A DNA stretch of 23,628 nt from JBOGIG01 sp050742455 (lineage in GTDB: Bacteria; Actinomycetota; Acidimicrobiia; Acidimicrobiales; JBOGIG01). The position numbers and the translations under genes are program-made. The stretch is from contig JBOGIG010000155.1 in assembly GCA_050742455.1 (NCBI GenBank), positions 1-23,628 on the forward strand, read 5' to 3'. How positions within the stretch are numbered: position 1 is the first letter of the stretch; each line of letters begins with the position of its first letter. Positions 22,007 through 23,628 of this stretch are shown here, piece by piece. A model generated the notes under the pieces. It worked only from the letters and a program-made list of their open reading frames with translations. It was not told the origin of the DNA and made no database searches.

Positions 22007-23624
22007 GGTCGCATCACCCCCTCCGGTCCATCCTTCCTCGGACCACACCTCCCGTTCCCCCGGGCGCTTCCCATCCCGGACCCGACTCCACCTGCCCCTC
22101 CTCACCGCAGTGGTGGTGGGCGCAGTGGCATCGTCGGCCATCAGATTCGGTTCCTTGTCCAACCACTTGCCCTTGGGAGTGGTCTACGCCCACGGCTTCA
22201 GTGGCCGCTCCCTCATTCAAGGAGATTGGACCAGGGTCTATACCAGCCTCTTGCTCACCCGGGATGTCTTCATGACTGTGTCGATCATTGCCTCTTTGAT
22301 CGTCTTCTTGGGGCTCTACGAGCTCATGGCCGGGACCAGGCGGGCGCTGATAGTGGCGCTGGTGTCGGCTGTGGCCGGTCCCATCGTCTTCACCGCCGGC
22401 GCCAAGGCCGGCTCCTGGCTGGGCATCACCGTTGCCTCCCACGCCGTTTCCACTTTCGACTACGGAGCCTCGACTATTACTGCCGGAGCCGGTGGCGCAC
22501 TAGTGGGGCTCATACGGCGTCGGGCACTGGGTGCAGCCGCCGTCATCTTCGTTCTGGGCGGCTTGTTGGTACACCATCAACTTGCCGACTGGGAGCACCT
22601 GATCTGCATGCCCATCGGCTGGGTTCTGGGGGCACGGATGGGTAGATCTTCCTCTAGGACGCCCGGACCGGCTGGGGCACGGCTTGGACCAATTGCAGGC
22701 AAGATCCGGCGCGCCATGGACAGGTGGCGGCCCATCGCGGCCTGGCGGCCGGGCTCGGCCGCCCTCGTTGGGGCGGCCATGGCCATTGGGACACTCACGT
22801 CGGGCCTGGCCATCGCCACTCCGGCCTCGGCCGGTGCATCCGGCCCGAGCTCGCCTGGCTCCGTGCAGCGAGCGCCTTCAGGTCCTTTCCCGGTAGCAGC
22901 GTCGGGCGCTGGACCGGTCAGCGTCATCGACACCTCGTTCCCGGCGCCATCCATAGGCCGGCGCCAGCGGGTGATCGTCCTGCTGCCCGCCAACTACGCC
23001 AGTAGCAGGGTCCGCCTACCCACAATCGAGTTCCTGCACGGCCGGCCCGGCGCGCCGGACAACTTCTTCGCGGCCACCCATCTCCTCGAACTCGCCGGAT
23101 CAGGCGCCCTTCCTTCCTTCATCGGAGTGATCCCCGACGGGCACGGCCCGGTAGTGTCCGATGGCGACTTTGCCAACACCACCAAGCAACAACTCGGTAC
23201 GGCCATGTCGAAGGATCTTCAGACCTGGCTATCGCGGCACTATCGGACCAATGGCTACTGGGGGATCACCGGCTTGTCCGCCGGAGGCTACGGCGCCGCC
23301 TACCTGGCCAGTCTCGGGGGCTACCAGGCCACCTGTCCCATGAGCGGCTACTTCAAAGCCGATCCCACCATCTTCGCTGGCCAGCCGGCATCGGTCATAC
23401 GGGCTGATTCCCCGCTGTACCACGTGTCTCGGCATGGCCCTCCCACCATGCTGGTGGTCGGCAACACCGACACCGGGGGATTGGCCGATGCCAAACGTTA
23501 CGCTCAGGCCATGGCCGCCGTCGGGCAGGTCCATCGACTGGTCGTGCTGCCTGGAGGCCACGACTGGCCTCTCTGGGATGCCGGGCTGACCAAGTGTCTC
23601 CCCTTCCTGCTGGGAGCGAAATGA
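21999..23624 (+). CDS. Rhomboid-like membrane domain fused to an extracytoplasmic esterase
   Basis: 541 residues from ATG 21999, overlapping the DUF2156 stop. Residues about 30-212 are a six-span rhomboid-like domain: GDWTRVYTSLL (loop 1), GAST with S158, and DWEHLICMPIGWVLG with H200. The HxxxN element after loop 1 is replaced (LTRDVFMTVS), so protease activity is doubtful. A further span at about 253-278 leads to an Ala/Ser/Pro linker. Residues 305-541 are an alpha/beta hydrolase of the esterase-D/PF00756 type: FLHGRPG (oxyanion region), nucleophile S427 in GLSAGGYG, a possible acid D491 (GNTDTG) and H521 (GGHDW). The predicted topology places the esterase outside. Its pairing with an MprF-like synthase recalls aminoacyl-phosphatidylglycerol hydrolases encoded beside such synthases. 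The substrate is unproven. Confidence 0.82.
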   Translation: MTEVASPPPVHPSSDHTSRSPGRFPSRTRLHLPLLTAVVVGAVASSAIRFGSLSNHLPLGVVYAHGFSGRSLIQGDWTRVYTSLLLTRDVFMTVSIIASLIVFLGLYELMAGTRRALIVALVSAVAGPIVFTAGAKAGSWLGITVASHAVSTFDYGASTITAGAGGALVGLIRRRALGAAAVIFVLGGLLVHHQLADWEHLICMPIGWVLGARMGRSSSRTPGPAGARLGPIAGKIRRAMDRWRPIAAWRPGSAALVGAAMAIGTLTSGLAIATPASAGASGPSSPGSVQRAPSGPFPVAASGAGPVSVIDTSFPAPSIGRRQRVIVLLPANYASSRVRLPTIEFLHGRPGAPDNFFAATHLLELAGSGALPSFIGVIPDGHGPVVSDGDFANTTKQQLGTAMSKDLQTWLSRHYRTNGYWGITGLSAGGYGAAYLASLGGYQATCPMSGYFKADPTIFAGQPASVIRADSPLYHVSRHGPPTMLVVGNTDTGGLADAKRYAQAMAAVGQVHRLVVLPGGHDWPLWDAGLTKCLPFLLGAK

Positions 23625-23628
23625 CCCT

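Overview
The window is high-GC DNA from an actinobacterium, most likely an uncultured or little-studied member of the Acidimicrobiia. The lineage is an inference. It rests on the GTG/TTG-rich starts, a BsaP-like gene overlapping bioB (an actinobacterial arrangement), possible leaderless promoters, and secreted proteins built from 'GYWLVASDGGIFSFGNA' repeats, which I associate with Acidimicrobiia. I see no rRNA, tRNA, CRISPR array, insertion sequence or phage gene. Coding density is high. The longest gene-free stretches are about 229 bp (20277-20505) and 202 bp (20806-21007), and both hold recognisable regulatory structure.

Layout. (1) 1-488, minus: the 5' part of a fumarylacetoacetate-hydrolase-family enzyme. 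Divergent from it, 592-3350 (+) is a DUF1800/DUF1501 pair; the DUF1501 protein carries a Tat signal. (2) 15013 down to 3443, minus: nine colinear, mostly overlapping or closely spaced genes. In transcription order they are clpP, an ABC-2 polysaccharide permease (Wzm type), its ATPase with a Wzt-type C-terminal domain, a methyltransferase-like protein, three GT4 glycosyltransferases (two are tandem paralogues), an Ig-like secreted repeat protein and a SpoIID/LytB-domain secreted repeat protein. This looks like a glycan assembly and export locus with two extracytoplasmic proteins that share a 42-residue repeat. (3) 15080-16260 (+): bioB and a small Cys-rich bsaP-like gene, divergent from clpP. 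Both bioB and clpP have a TANNNT hexamer exactly 6 nt before the start codon. (4) 16297-17589 (-) encodes a DoxX-Rieske fusion, divergent from a 238-aa membrane protein (17659-18375, +) that resembles b-type cytochromes. (5) 18070-20276 (-): an OmpR-type response regulator and a histidine kinase whose frame runs 306 bp antisense into the membrane-protein gene. (6) 20506-20805 (+): a small secreted protein behind a promoter with 11-bp-spaced direct repeats and an inverted repeat, followed by a strong hairpin. (7) 21008-23624 (+): a two-gene operon with a soluble DUF2156 (MprF catalytic-domain-like) protein and a membrane protein that fuses a degenerate rhomboid-like domain to an extracytoplasmic esterase.

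The most unusual items are the MprF-like/rhomboid-esterase pair, the DoxX-Rieske fusion with a possible dual Sec/Tat topology, the histidine-kinase antisense overlap, and the glycan locus with paired repeat proteins. All functional statements rest on reading motifs by eye; no database search was possible.
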